Shown here: positions 17,771 to 26,200 of the stretch, one piece after another | How the letters are laid out: each line of letters begins with the position of its first letter | Position numbering within the stretch: position 1 is the first letter of the stretch | Origin: a bacterium | GTDB lineage: Bacteria > CG2-30-53-67 > CG2-30-70-394 | DNA length: 45,957 nt | Reading direction: 5' to 3' | Assembly (NCBI GenBank): GCA_024278555.1 | Contig: JAJRSX010000188.1 | Location: forward strand, 1-45,957 | The notes under the pieces: model-generated | Told to the model about the DNA's origin: nothing | What the model saw: only the letters and a program-made list of their open reading frames with translations | The model's database searches: none | Program-made: the position numbers and the translations under genes

Positions 17771-18997
17771 ATGTCCCCGCCGCTGCCCGCCATTCGCCCC
17801 CTCGACGCCCACCCGGTGGAGCAGGACGGCGAGGTGCGCTACCACCTGAGCGACCCGGCCGGCTACTCGGACCACGAGGCGTGGCTCACCCCGCAGGCGC
17901 TGTTTCTCGCCGCCCAGCTCGACGGCCACCGGACCGCCGCCGAGGTGGCCGCCGCCCTCCACGCCCGCTTCGGGGTCGCCGTGGCCGAGGCGGAGGTGGA
18001 GCAGGCGGTGGCGCAGCTCGACCAGGTCCTCTTCCTGGAGAGCGACCGCTTCCGCGCCCACCGGCAGGCGGTGGAGGCCGCCTTCCACGCCGCCCCCCTG
18101 CGGCCACCGGTCCACACCGCAGCCTACGAGCCCGACCCGGCGCGCCTGCCCGCCTTTCTCGACCGCCTCTTCACCGCCGACGGCGGCCCCGGTGTCCTGC
18201 CCACCCCGCCCCACGGGGGGCCGCTCGCCGGCATCGTGGCGCCGCACATCGACCTCCACCGGGGCGGCCCGATCTACGCCCACGCCTACAAGGCCCTCGC
18301 CGAGGCGACGCCGCCGGAGACGTGCGTCGTCCTCGGCACCTGCCACGCCGGCCTCGACCACCCCTTTGCCTGCCTCGACAAGGGGTACGACACGCCGCTC
18401 GGGGCGGTCCCCGTGGACGGGGAGCTGGCGGCGGCGGTGCGCAGTGCCTGTCCGTGGGCCTTTGAAGAGGCGGCGGCCCACCGGCGGGAGCACGCCATCG
18501 AGTTCCAGGCCCTCTTCCTCCGCCACCTCTTCGGCGACACGGTGCGCATCCTGCCGATCCTCGTGGACGGCCTCCACGGCTGCCTCGCCACCGGCGGCGA
18601 GCCCGCGGACGACACGCGCATCCACGGCCTCCTCGACACGGTCGCCGAGGCGGTGGCCCGCCTCGGTCGCACCACCACCACCATCGCCGCCGTCGACCTC
18701 TCCCACGTGGGCCGCCACTTCGGCGACGAGGAGCCCCTCGATGCCACCCGTCTGGCGGCGGTGGAGGCGACCGACCGGACCCTCCTCGACACCCTCACCA
18801 CCGCCGACGCCGACGCCTTCTACGGGGCGTGGGCGGCCACCGGCGACGCCACCCGCGTCTGCGGCGCCGCGCCGCTCTACGCCTTTTGCCGCCTCACCGC
18901 GGCGAGCCCCGGCGAGCTCCTCGCCTACCGCCAGTGCTACACCCGGTCGGAGGATCTGATGGTGAGCTGCGCGGCGATGGCCTTTCCGGCAGGGTGA
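17771..18997 (+). CDS. AmmeMemoRadiSam system protein B (MEMO1 family) with N-terminal PqqD-like domain
   Basis: The 408-residue protein has two parts. Residues 1-110 look like a PqqD-type winged-helix peptide-binding domain (LTPQALFLAAQLDGHRTAAE, then AALHARFGV). From about 150 is a MEMO1/dioxygenase-like domain with IVAPHIDLHRGGPIYAHAY, VVLGTCHAGLD, EHAIEFQALFLRHLF and AAVDLSHVGRHFGDE. MEMO-family proteins in prokaryotes occur with an AMMECR1 protein and a radical SAM enzyme; neither is in this window, so the partners must be elsewhere or absent. The function of the system is unknown. No good Shine-Dalgarno precedes the ATG; an AGCTGAAA repeat unit lies there instead. Confidence 0.88.
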   Translation: MSPPLPAIRPLDAHPVEQDGEVRYHLSDPAGYSDHEAWLTPQALFLAAQLDGHRTAAEVAAALHARFGVAVAEAEVEQAVAQLDQVLFLESDRFRAHRQAVEAAFHAAPLRPPVHTAAYEPDPARLPAFLDRLFTADGGPGVLPTPPHGGPLAGIVAPHIDLHRGGPIYAHAYKALAEATPPETCVVLGTCHAGLDHPFACLDKGYDTPLGAVPVDGELAAAVRSACPWAFEEAAAHRREHAIEFQALFLRHLFGDTVRILPILVDGLHGCLATGGEPADDTRIHGLLDTVAEAVARLGRTTTTIAAVDLSHVGRHFGDEEPLDATRLAAVEATDRTLLDTLTTADADAFYGAWAATGDATRVCGAAPLYAFCRLTAASPGELLAYRQCYTRSEDLMVSCAAMAFPAG

Positions 18998-19092
18998 GCG
19001 TCTTCACCACGGGGGGCACGGGAGAGGTTGGGGACAACGAAGGCTTGGCGGCCCTCCCAAAGTACGGCGGCACAGGTGGCTTCGAGGGGGAG

Positions 19093-19176
19093 GGCAGGAG
19101 CGGGTTGTACCCGCGATCCGCGCCGCAGGCGCGGCCGGCCCAAAGGGCCGGGGTCGGGGGTGCACCCCCTCCTACC
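19093..19176 (+). repeat. REP-like palindromic element, copy C
   Basis: GGCAGGAGCGGGTTGTACCC, GCGCCGCAGGCGCGG, GGCCCAAAGGGCC and terminal CCCCTCCTACC. Nearly identical to copy D at 22175. Copies C and D bracket uvrA in the same orientation. A short AGCTG-heptamer run follows at 19262-19310, ending next to the uvrA stop codon. The rest of gap 18998-19324 holds nothing recognised. Confidence 0.9.
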
Positions 19177-19324
19177 GGAGACCGGAACCACGCCGCCGGG
19201 CCCGCGGGAACACCGGTAGGAGCGCCGCAGTCCTGGTGCCCCCTCCCGACCGGCGACCACGGAAAGCTGTCCGCTGAAAGCTGTTCGCTGAGAGATGAAA
19301 GCCGATCGCCACCCGCAGCGGAGA

Positions 19325-22147
19325 TCACCGCTCCAGCAACGGCGCCAGGTACCGCCCCGTGTGCGACGCCGGGTTGGCGGCGATCTCCTCGGGGGTGCCG
19401 GTGGCGATGATCTCGCCACCGCCGTCGCCGCCCTCGGGGCCGAGGTCGATGATCGTATCGGCGCACTTGATGACGTCGAGGTTGTGCTCGATCACCACCA
19501 CCGTGTTGCCCTCGGCCACCAGCCGGTCGAGGACCGCGAGGAGCTGCTCCACGTCGGCGAAGTGGAGGCCGGTGGTGGGCTCGTCGAGGATGTAGAGGGT
19601 ACGGCCGGTGGCCCGCTTGGCGAGCTCGCGGGAGAGCTTCACCCGCTGCGCCTCACCGCCGGAGAGGGTAGTGGCGCGCTGGCCGAGCTGGATGTAGCCG
19701 AGCCCCACGTCCATCAGGGTCTGCAGCCGCCGGCGGATCGCCGGTACCGCGGCGAAAAAGGCGAGCCCCTCCTCCACGGTCATCGCCAGGATCTCGGCGA
19801 TGTTCTTGCCCCTGTAGTGGACCTCCAGGGTCTCGCGGTTGTAGCGCAGCCCCTGGCACTGGTCGCAGGTGACGAAGAGGTCCGGGAGGAAGTGCATCTC
19901 GATGCGGGTGACACCGTCGCCGTGGCAGCTCTCGCACCGGCCGCCCTTGACGTTGAAGGAGAAGCGACCCGGCCGGTAGCCGCGGATGCGCGCCTCCGGG
20001 ACCTCCGCCAGGAGCGCCCGGATGTCGGTAAAGAGGCCGGTGTAGGTGGCGGGGTTGGAGCGGGGGGTGCGGCCGATCGGGGTCTGGTCGATGGCGATCA
20101 CCTTGTCGACGTGGACCAGGCCGTCGATGCGGTCGCACGCCCCCACCGGCTCGGTGGCGCGGTGGAGGTGGTGGGCGAGGCCGCGATAGAGGCAGTCGTT
20201 CACCAGCGACGACTTGCCCGAGCCGGAGACGCCGGTGACGCAGATGAAGCGGCCGAGGGGGAAGGTCGCGTCGATCCCCTTGAGGTTGTGCTCGGCCGCC
20301 CCGCGCACGGTGATCGCCTCACCGCTGCCGGTGCGCCGCGCCTTTGGCACGCCGATGGCGCGGCGGCCGGCGAGGAAGGCGCCGGTGAGCGACCGCTCGG
20401 CGCCGAGGATCGCCGCCAGGTCACCCGCCGCCACCACCTCGCCGCCGTGGACCCCGGCGCCCGGCCCCATGTCGACGATGAAGTCGGCGCTCCGAATGGT
20501 CTCCTCGTCGTGCTCCACCACCACCACCGTGTTGCCGAGGTCGCGCAGGCGGCAGAGGGTGGCCAGGAGCCGGTCGTTGTCGCGCTGGTGCAGGCCGATG
20601 GAGGGCTCATCCAGCACGTACATCACCCCGACCAGGGCGGCGCCGATCTGGGTGGCGAGGCGGATCCGCTGCCCCTCGCCGCCGGAGAGGGTGGCGGCGG
20701 TGCGGTCGAGGGTCAGGTAGCCGAGCCCCACCGCCTGCAAGAAGCCGAGGCGGGCGTTGATCTCCTTGAGGATCTTCTCGGCGATCTGCGCCGCCCGCGG
20801 CGAAAGCTCCAGGTCGGCGAAGAGGGCGACGGCGTCGGCGATCGCCAGGCGCACCACATCATCGATGTTGTGGCCCGCGACCCGCACCGCCAGGGCCTCG
20901 GGCTTCAGCCGCCGGCCGCCGCACGCGCCGCACGGGTGGCGCCCCATGTACCCCTCGATCTCCTCGCGCAGCCGCTCCGACTCCGCCTCCCGGTAGCGCC
21001 GCTCGAGCTGCGGGATCACCCCGGAAAAGGGGCGGTGGCGCACCCGGCCGGTGTGGGCGCTTCTCACCGCCACCACCTCGGTACCGCCGCCGAAAAGCAG
21101 CAGGTGGCGGACCTCCTCCGGCAGCTCCCCAAACGGCACATCGAGGGAGAAGTCGTACCGCTTGGCCAGGGCCACCAGCCACGGCCGAAAGAAGCGGGTG
21201 TGGCGCCCGGCCCACGGGGCGATCGCCCCCTCGTGGAGGGTGAGGCTCGGATCCGGCACCACCCGCTCCGGGTCGATCTGCTGCACGAAGCCCAGCCCGG
21301 AGCAGGCAATGCACGCCCCCTGGGGGGCGTTGAAGGAGAAGGAGCGGGGGGTGAGCTCGGCAAAGGAGCGGGAGCAGGCGAGGCAGGCGAGGCGCTCGGA
21401 GAAGGTCTGCTCGTCACCGCCGGTGAGGTCGTGGATCACCACCACCCCGTCGCCCAGCTCCAGGGCGGTCTCCACCGAGTCGGCGATCCGGCCGCGCGCC
21501 GACGGCTTCACCACCACCCGGTCGACCACCACCTCGATGGTGTGGCGCCGCTTGCGATCGAGGGTGGGCGGCTCGCGGTCCACCAGCTCCACCACCTCGC
21601 CGTCCACCCGGGCGCGCACATACCCCTGGCGGACCATCGCCTCGAACTCGGCCCGGTACTCCCCCTTGCGATCGCGCACCAGGGGCGAGAGGACCAGCAG
21701 GCGGCTCCCCTCCGCCAGAGCGAGGATGGCGTCGACGATCTGGGTCGGGGTCTGGGCGGTGATCGGCCGGCCGCAGCTCGGGCAGTGGGGCTCGCCGATA
21801 CGGGCAAAGAGCAGCCGCAGGTAGTCGTAGATCTCGGTCACCGTGCCGACCGTGGAGCGCGGGTTGCGGGAGGTGGTCTTCTGCTCGATGGAGATCGCGG
21901 GAGAGAGCCCCTCGATCGCCTCCACCTCCGGCTTCTCCATCCGCTCCAGAAACTGGCGGGCGTAGGTGGAGAGGGACTCCACGTAGCGCCGCTGCCCCTC
22001 GGCGTAGAGGGTATCGAAGGCGAGCGACGACTTGCCCGAGCCCGACAGGCCGGTGACCACCACCAGCCGGTCGCGGGGGATCGTCAGGTCGACCCCCTTC
22101 AGGTTGTGCTCCCGCGCCCCGCGGATGTGGATGGCGTCGCTGCCCAT
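19325..22147 (-). CDS. uvrA: Excinuclease ABC subunit A
   Basis: The damage-recognition ATPase of nucleotide excision repair, which loads UvrB on lesions. At 940 residues it has the usual length. It carries two ABC modules: [19 protein letters not shown] and [16 protein letters not shown] in the first, [18 protein letters not shown] and [15 protein letters not shown] in the second. The zinc-finger cysteines are present in [25 protein letters not shown] and [12 protein letters not shown]. The ATG at 22147 gives [20 protein letters not shown], the family start; longer reading would run into REP copy D. No Shine-Dalgarno is evident and no SOS box was recognised. Confidence 0.97.
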   Translation of the reverse strand: MGSDAIHIRGAREHNLKGVDLTIPRDRLVVVTGLSGSGKSSLAFDTLYAEGQRRYVESLSTYARQFLERMEKPEVEAIEGLSPAISIEQKTTSRNPRSTVGTVTEIYDYLRLLFARIGEPHCPSCGRPITAQTPTQIVDAILALAEGSRLLVLSPLVRDRKGEYRAEFEAMVRQGYVRARVDGEVVELVDREPPTLDRKRRHTIEVVVDRVVVKPSARGRIADSVETALELGDGVVVIHDLTGGDEQTFSERLACLACSRSFAELTPRSFSFNAPQGACIACSGLGFVQQIDPERVVPDPSLTLHEGAIAPWAGRHTRFFRPWLVALAKRYDFSLDVPFGELPEEVRHLLLFGGGTEVVAVRSAHTGRVRHRPFSGVIPQLERRYREAESERLREEIEGYMGRHPCGACGGRRLKPEALAVRVAGHNIDDVVRLAIADAVALFADLELSPRAAQIAEKILKEINARLGFLQAVGLGYLTLDRTAATLSGGEGQRIRLATQIGAALVGVMYVLDEPSIGLHQRDNDRLLATLCRLRDLGNTVVVVEHDEETIRSADFIVDMGPGAGVHGGEVVAAGDLAAILGAERSLTGAFLAGRRAIGVPKARRTGSGEAITVRGAAEHNLKGIDATFPLGRFICVTGVSGSGKSSLVNDCLYRGLAHHLHRATEPVGACDRIDGLVHVDKVIAIDQTPIGRTPRSNPATYTGLFTDIRALLAEVPEARIRGYRPGRFSFNVKGGRCESCHGDGVTRIEMHFLPDLFVTCDQCQGLRYNRETLEVHYRGKNIAEILAMTVEEGLAFFAAVPAIRRRLQTLMDVGLGYIQLGQRATTLSGGEAQRVKLSRELAKRATGRTLYILDEPTTGLHFADVEQLLAVLDRLVAEGNTVVVIEHNLDVIKCADTIIDLGPEGGDGGGEIIATGTPEEIAANPASHTGRYLAPLLER

Positions 22148-22174
22148 GGGCCGCGGAGTGTAGCCCTTTCGACC

Positions 22175-22259
22175 GGCAGGAGCGGGTTGCACCCGCGATC
22201 CGCGCCGCAGGCGCGGCCGGCCCAAAGGGCCGGGGTCGGGGGAACAACCCCCTCCTACC
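22175..22259 (+). repeat. REP-like palindromic element, copy D
   Basis: GGCAGGAGCGGGTTGCACCC, GCGCCGCAGGCGCGG, GGCCCAAAGGGCC and terminal CCCCCTCCTACC. Its right edge overlaps the last codons of vapC, and on the minus strand the TAG in its GGTAGGAG end is the vapC stop codon. It also occupies the 5' side of uvrA. Confidence 0.9.
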
Positions 22260-22689
22260 GCGCCAAGGGATCACGCACGCGCAGCCCCGGGAGCGAGACG
22301 AAGGCCGCGTCGTGGGTCCAGATCTCCCGGCCTCCGCTCTCGAAGACGGTGAGGGCGATCTGGAGATCGAAGATCCGCACGCCGGTGACCTTGAGGTCGG
22401 CGGCGAGCTGCCAGAGCCGCTCGCCAAAGCCGATTCCGGGCGTCCAGACCCGGAGACCACCGTCGGCCACCAGGCCAGCCAGGAAACCGGCCGCCTCCTC
22501 CACCGTGGAGGGGCGGCCGGTGGCCGCCGGATGGGTGACGACGGACCAAAACTCCGAAACGGTGGCGGCGGCAATGCCACACCCCTCGCCAGAGCCACAC
22601 GCCTCCTCGATCGCCCTCTGGGCCGCACCGTGCTCGGGGGTGGCGGCCCGGTGGGCGTAGATGAGGAGGTTGGTGTCGAGGGCGATCAT
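22255..22689 (-). CDS. vapC: VapC-type PIN-domain toxin ribonuclease
   Basis: The 144-residue PIN domain protein begins [14 protein letters not shown] (D5), with TVSEFWSVV giving the central acidic residue near 45, and [12 protein letters not shown] and EIWTHDAAF giving the C-terminal acidic residues. VapC toxins cleave structured RNA, usually tRNA or rRNA, when freed from VapB. Its ATG overlaps the vapB stop by 4 nt, the usual toxin-antitoxin arrangement. The last codons and stop are formed by REP copy D, so the native C-terminus may have been altered by the insertion. Confidence 0.88.
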   Translation of the reverse strand: MIALDTNLLIYAHRAATPEHGAAQRAIEEACGSGEGCGIAAATVSEFWSVVTHPAATGRPSTVEEAAGFLAGLVADGGLRVWTPGIGFGERLWQLAADLKVTGVRIFDLQIALTVFESGGREIWTHDAAFVSLPGLRVRDPLAR

Positions 22690-22931
22690 CGCTGGTCGCG
22701 AAGCCAGTCGTGCATCGCCGCGCGGTTCGTGATGTCGACACCCTCGGGCAGGCCGCCGTCGACGGTGAGCCAGTGGATCGGCCTCGCCGCCCCCTTGTGC
22801 GGCGCCTCAACGGCTGCGAGTTGGGCCCGTAGCCCCGCCTCCACGAGGGCGCGCAGGGGCCGACGCAGCTCCGCCGCCCGCTTATTCGCGGCGATCAGCA
22901 ATTCATCCGGGAGGTCGATGGTGGTCCTCAT
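22686..22931 (-). CDS. vapB: VapB-type antitoxin
   Basis: The 81-residue protein starts MRTTIDLPDELLIAANKRAA, a ribbon-helix-helix DNA-binding segment, and has a C-terminal tail (GLPEGVDITNRAAMHDWL) suited to binding the toxin. The ATG at 22931 is chosen because the RHH domain begins there; upstream in-frame codons lie in the promoter palindrome. It is first in a two-gene operon with vapC and probably autoregulates through the adjacent inverted repeat. Confidence 0.85.
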   Translation of the reverse strand: MRTTIDLPDELLIAANKRAAELRRPLRALVEAGLRAQLAAVEAPHKGAARPIHWLTVDGGLPEGVDITNRAAMHDWLRDQR

Positions 22932-22932
22932 G

Positions 22933-22958
22933 CATAAAAGCATAACGCTGTTTTTATG
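22933..22958 (-). promoter_or_regulatory. Probable VapB operator
   Basis: Read on the minus strand, CATAAAAACAGC then GTTATGCTTTTATG places perfect CATAAAA/TTTTATG arms two bases upstream of the vapB ATG. The segment is locally AT-rich in a GC-rich setting. Ribbon-helix-helix antitoxins normally bind such short palindromes to repress their own operon. Confidence 0.5.
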
Positions 22959-23039
22959 GGTGTCAAACCGCTGATCGCTGCCTATCATCGTCAGCTGGAA
23001 ATCTCGCACAGAGACACCGGGGGGGACCGGGGGCCAGGC

Positions 23040-23240
23040 GTCACCGGGGTTGCAACACATTGCAGAGGTGGCCGGGAAGGACACTCCATGGAAGATCGAG
23101 CCGCAAATCGGGCGCGAATGGACGCAAATAGCGGCGCCTCCAGTCCGACGTCACCGGGAAGGGCAACCAGGGCGCAACCGCCTGGAAGGCGATTTTTTTT
23201 CTACGGAAAACATGGAAGTAACTCTCTCCCGCTGGGTTGA
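23040..23240. other. Repeat-like debris in the gap between vapBC and the NusG-II gene
   Basis: The gap 22959-23390 contains no supportable gene. It holds GAAATCTCGCACAGAG (near 22998), similar to GAATCTCGCGCAGAG at 31792, and a GGCGCGAATGGACGCAAATA segment near 23110 of a kind common in dispersed bacterial repeats. A T8 tract follows at about 23190, and the 65 bp GATATC repeat begins at about 23313. Confidence 0.4.
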
Positions 23241-23312
23241 GGGGGTCGCCCGGTCCCGGTTTCTGCTCGAAACACGGCAGGCGCCACCTCCATTCTCTTC
23301 CCCTCCTCCGCG

Positions 23313-23382
23313 CGCTTTCGCCCCTTCCGTGGATTCCGTGGCCGATTCCCTGCCGGGCGGCATGGGATATCGGGGCGACTCA
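23313..23382 (-). repeat. 65 bp GATATC-containing dispersed repeat, copy 1
   Basis: On the minus strand it reads GAGTCGCCCCGATATCCC, then GCCGCCCGGCAGGGAA, then CACGGAATCCACGGAAGGGG, matching 28995-29060 with only scattered differences. It ends just before the stop codon of the NusG-II gene. Confidence 0.85.
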
Positions 23383-23390
23383 GATTGCCG

Positions 23391-23786
23391 CTACCGCGAG
23401 ACCGCGTCCACCCCGCCCTCCGCCACCGGGCCGAGGATGCGGATGACCAGGTGCGACGGCACGCAGACGATGGTCTCCCCGGCGCGCCCCTTGGCCCCCA
23501 TGCGGACGCACACCTTGTGGCGGCACGGGGCGTCGACCACCCGGATCTTGCCGTCGGCCACCCGCAGGTGCAGGGGGCCGAGGCGACCCTCGACGGTGGT
23601 CTCACCAGGCCGGTTGAGCGGCAGGCGGAGGACGACCCGCCGATCGAGGCCGACCTCGGCGACCGAGCCCCGTCCCGCGTGGGCGGCGAGGTAGAGCTGG
23701 CCGGCGACCGCCACGGCGAGGATCAGGCCGATGAGGAGCCAGTCCGCCGGGCGGGTGGCGGCGACCCAACCGCGCCACCCCCTCAC
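23391..23786 (-). CDS. NusG domain II-containing membrane-anchored protein
   Basis: The 131-residue protein has one N-terminal membrane segment (WLLIGLILAVAVAGQLYLAA) and then a NusG domain II-like beta domain with GPLHLRVADGKIRVVDAPC, HKVCVRMG and GETIVCVPSHLVIRI. The paired cysteines (DAPCRHKVC) are characteristic of these small proteins. Relatives often sit beside ApbE-type flavin transferases or Gx transporters; neither is present here and the role is unknown. I use the GTG at 23786, which has GGGAGA upstream and puts the membrane segment near the N-terminus; a GTG at 23852 would add 22 residues. Confidence 0.8.
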   Translation of the reverse strand: MRGWRGWVAATRPADWLLIGLILAVAVAGQLYLAAHAGRGSVAEVGLDRRVVLRLPLNRPGETTVEGRLGPLHLRVADGKIRVVDAPCRHKVCVRMGAKGRAGETIVCVPSHLVIRILGPVAEGGVDAVSR

Positions 23787-24099
23787 ACCCAGTTCTCCCG
23801 CCTGCCGCCATGATCGTCGGCTGCCCTTCCCGGAGAAAACCACGACGCCCACGCGGTCGATTCGCGCTTCCCCCGGCAGGTGAACGACCCGAAGAGCGCC
23901 GACGAGGTCGATCGCCTTGGAGATCCGGCACGATCGCCCCGATGGAGGGACCCAGCACCGACGATCAGGGCGGCGGCGCTCTTGCTCCCCCTACAACATC
24001 GTGGTCCCATGGTTGATTCTCCTCCTTCCCGGCCATCTTGCCCCGCCCACACCGGCAGTGCATACGACAACGGGCGGCCTCCCACCCCTCCCCCACCCC

Positions 24100-24124
24100 A
24101 TTTTTTTCGCGTAGCGAAAAAAAT
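24100..24124. repeat. T-tract/A-tract hairpin abutting the GH57 start codon
   Basis: ATTTTTTTCGC, GTA loop, GCGAAAAAAAT is a perfect 11 bp stem. It ends 3 nt before the GH57 ATG, exactly where a ribosome binding site is expected, and no Shine-Dalgarno is visible. The C-rich sequence before it resembles that before the copy at 499-525. The rest of gap 23787-24099 shows nothing I can assign. Confidence 0.7.
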
Positions 24125-24127
24125 CCC

Positions 24128-26200
24128 ATGCCCATCCACCTCCTCTTCGGGATCCACTGCCACCAACCGGTGGGCAACTTCGACTCGGTGCTGGAGCGCG
24201 AGGTCGAGCGTGCCTACGCCCCCTTTCTGGAGGTGGCGGAGGCGTACCCCGACTTTCACTTCGCGGTCCACTACTCCGGCTGGCTCCTGGCGTGGATCGC
24301 CGACCACTACCCGGAGGTGGTCGACCGCCTGGCGCGGATGGTGGCGCGCGGCCAGGCGGAGCTGATGACCGGCGGCTTCTACGAGCCGATCCTCTCCGCC
24401 ATCCCGCGGGTGGACCGGGCGAGCCAGATCGAGCGCCACCAGGCATTTCTCGAATCCCACCTGGGGGCACGGGCGCGGGGCCTGTGGCTCACCGAGCGGG
24501 TGTGGGAGCCGGAGCTGGTCTCCGACCTGGCGCGCGCGAAGATCGACTACGTCACCGTCGACGACTACCACTTCCAGGCCGCCGGCTTCGACCGCGCCCA
24601 GCTCACCGGCTGCTTCCTCACCGAGGACGCCGGCAGCCGGGTGGCGGTCTTCCCCATCGACATGACCCTCCGCTACCTCACCCCCTTCCATCCCCCGGAG
24701 GCGACCGTCGACTACCTGCTGAAGGCACGGGAGCGGTGGGGGTGGAGCGCCGCGACGATCGCCGACGACGGCGAGAAGTACGGCACCTGGCCCGGCACCC
24801 ACGCCCTGGCCTACGGCGAGCGGTGGCTCGCCCGCTTCCTGGAGCAGATCATCGCCTGCCCCGAGATCCGCGCCTCCACCTTCAGCGAGTACCGCGCCGC
24901 CCACGAGCCGCAGGGGCTCGCCTACCTGCCGAACACCTCCTATTTCGAGATGGGCGAGTGGTCGCTACCCGCCACCCAGGCGGTGCAGATGGGTCACCTG
25001 GTGGCGGAGGAGGAGCGGCGCGGCCGCCTCGACGAGATCAAACCGTTCCTCACCGGCGGGATCTGGAAGGGGTTTCTGGTGAAGTACCCGGAGGCCAACC
25101 GGATGCACAAACGCGCCCTCGCCCTGTCACGCCGCATCGAGGCCCTCGGGCCGGAGGCGGACGACGCCGCCCTCGTGGAGCTGCACGCGGCGCAGGCGAA
25201 CGACGCCTACTGGCACGGGGTCTTCGGCGGCCTCTACCTGCCCCACCTGCGCCACACGGTGTGGCGCCACCTCAACCGGTGCGAGGCCCTCCTGCCGCCC
25301 CTCCCCCCCCGCGAGCTGCGCGATGAAGACGCCGACGGCCACGCCGAGCTCCACCTGAGCTCCGCCACCCTCCACGCCACCGTCGACCTCGCCGGCGGCG
25401 GCGCGGTGAGCGAGCTCTCCGACCGCACCGGCGGCACCAACTTCGGTGCCACCCTGCCGCGCCGCTTCGAGCACTACCACCTGCGTACCGCAACCCCGGA
25501 GGGGGAGACCGCCACCGGAGAAGACGCCGAGGAGGGCGGCTCCGCCCAGACCATCCACGACACCGCAGGCTCCGCGATCAACGGCGCTCGCGACAAGATG
25601 GTCTACGACCTCCTCCCCCCGGCGATCGGCCGCCTCGTCTACCTGGCGCCGGGCGAGCCGGTGGCGCCGCGCGTCGCCCCCGGCGGCCACCCGCCCGTGT
25701 CGCCGCCCGCGGCCACCGCCGCCGCCTACGTCGACGGCCGCATCACCCACCTGCTCTCTCCCGGGATGGCGGCCGTCACCACCGTCGACCTCGACGACGA
25801 CCGCCCCCTCCTGCGCCTCGCCCACGAGGTCACCGCCGAGGGGGTGCTGCCCCCGGGACGGATAGCGGTGGAGCTCTGCTTCGCCATGCCGGGCTGCGAC
25901 TCACCGGCGACCCACTACGCCTGGCCCGGCGACCCCACCCCGGCCGGCGGCCTCGGCGAGTCGGTGGAGCGCGACCGCATGGCGGGCGTCGACCTGGTCG
26001 ACACCACCATCGGCCGCCGCCTGCGGATCCGCCTCTCCGACCCGGCCCTCGTCGCCCTCGCCCCCATGCGCACCGTCTCCCAGTCGGAGGCGGGGGTCGA
26101 CATCTGCTACCAGCAGAGCTGGGTGATGGCGGCGTGGCCCGTGCCCTGGGACGCGCCGTCGTGGCGCGGGGCCCTCACCGTGGAGATCGACCATGTCTGA
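24128..26200 (+). CDS. GH57 family 4-alpha-glucanotransferase / alpha-amylase
   Basis: Acts on alpha-1,4-glucans in the cytoplasm (no signal peptide). The 690-residue product starts MPIHLLFGIHCHQPVGNFD, the first GH57 conserved region. WLTERVWEPEL contains the nucleophile position E123, and TIADDGEKYGTWPGT contains the acid position D214; both numbers agree with the Thermococcus glucanotransferase. After the barrel come the helical domain and a large beta domain (DUF1925/DUF1926-like) from about 400, matching the amylopullulanase-free, transferase-type architecture. The ATG is preceded by a hairpin rather than a ribosome site. The 3' end overlaps galT by 8 nt, implying coupled alpha-glucan and sugar-phosphate metabolism. 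Confidence 0.92.
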   Translation: MPIHLLFGIHCHQPVGNFDSVLEREVERAYAPFLEVAEAYPDFHFAVHYSGWLLAWIADHYPEVVDRLARMVARGQAELMTGGFYEPILSAIPRVDRASQIERHQAFLESHLGARARGLWLTERVWEPELVSDLARAKIDYVTVDDYHFQAAGFDRAQLTGCFLTEDAGSRVAVFPIDMTLRYLTPFHPPEATVDYLLKARERWGWSAATIADDGEKYGTWPGTHALAYGERWLARFLEQIIACPEIRASTFSEYRAAHEPQGLAYLPNTSYFEMGEWSLPATQAVQMGHLVAEEERRGRLDEIKPFLTGGIWKGFLVKYPEANRMHKRALALSRRIEALGPEADDAALVELHAAQANDAYWHGVFGGLYLPHLRHTVWRHLNRCEALLPPLPPRELRDEDADGHAELHLSSATLHATVDLAGGGAVSELSDRTGGTNFGATLPRRFEHYHLRTATPEGETATGEDAEEGGSAQTIHDTAGSAINGARDKMVYDLLPPAIGRLVYLAPGEPVAPRVAPGGHPPVSPPAATAAAYVDGRITHLLSPGMAAVTTVDLDDDRPLLRLAHEVTAEGVLPPGRIAVELCFAMPGCDSPATHYAWPGDPTPAGGLGESVERDRMAGVDLVDTTIGRRLRIRLSDPALVALAPMRTVSQSEAGVDICYQQSWVMAAWPVPWDAPSWRGALTVEIDHV

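Noticed and set aside
19295-22660. 1,121-codon open frame antisense to uvrA and vapC
   Set aside because: It crosses a REP element and two real genes and has a repetitive Leu/Gly/Val/His composition.
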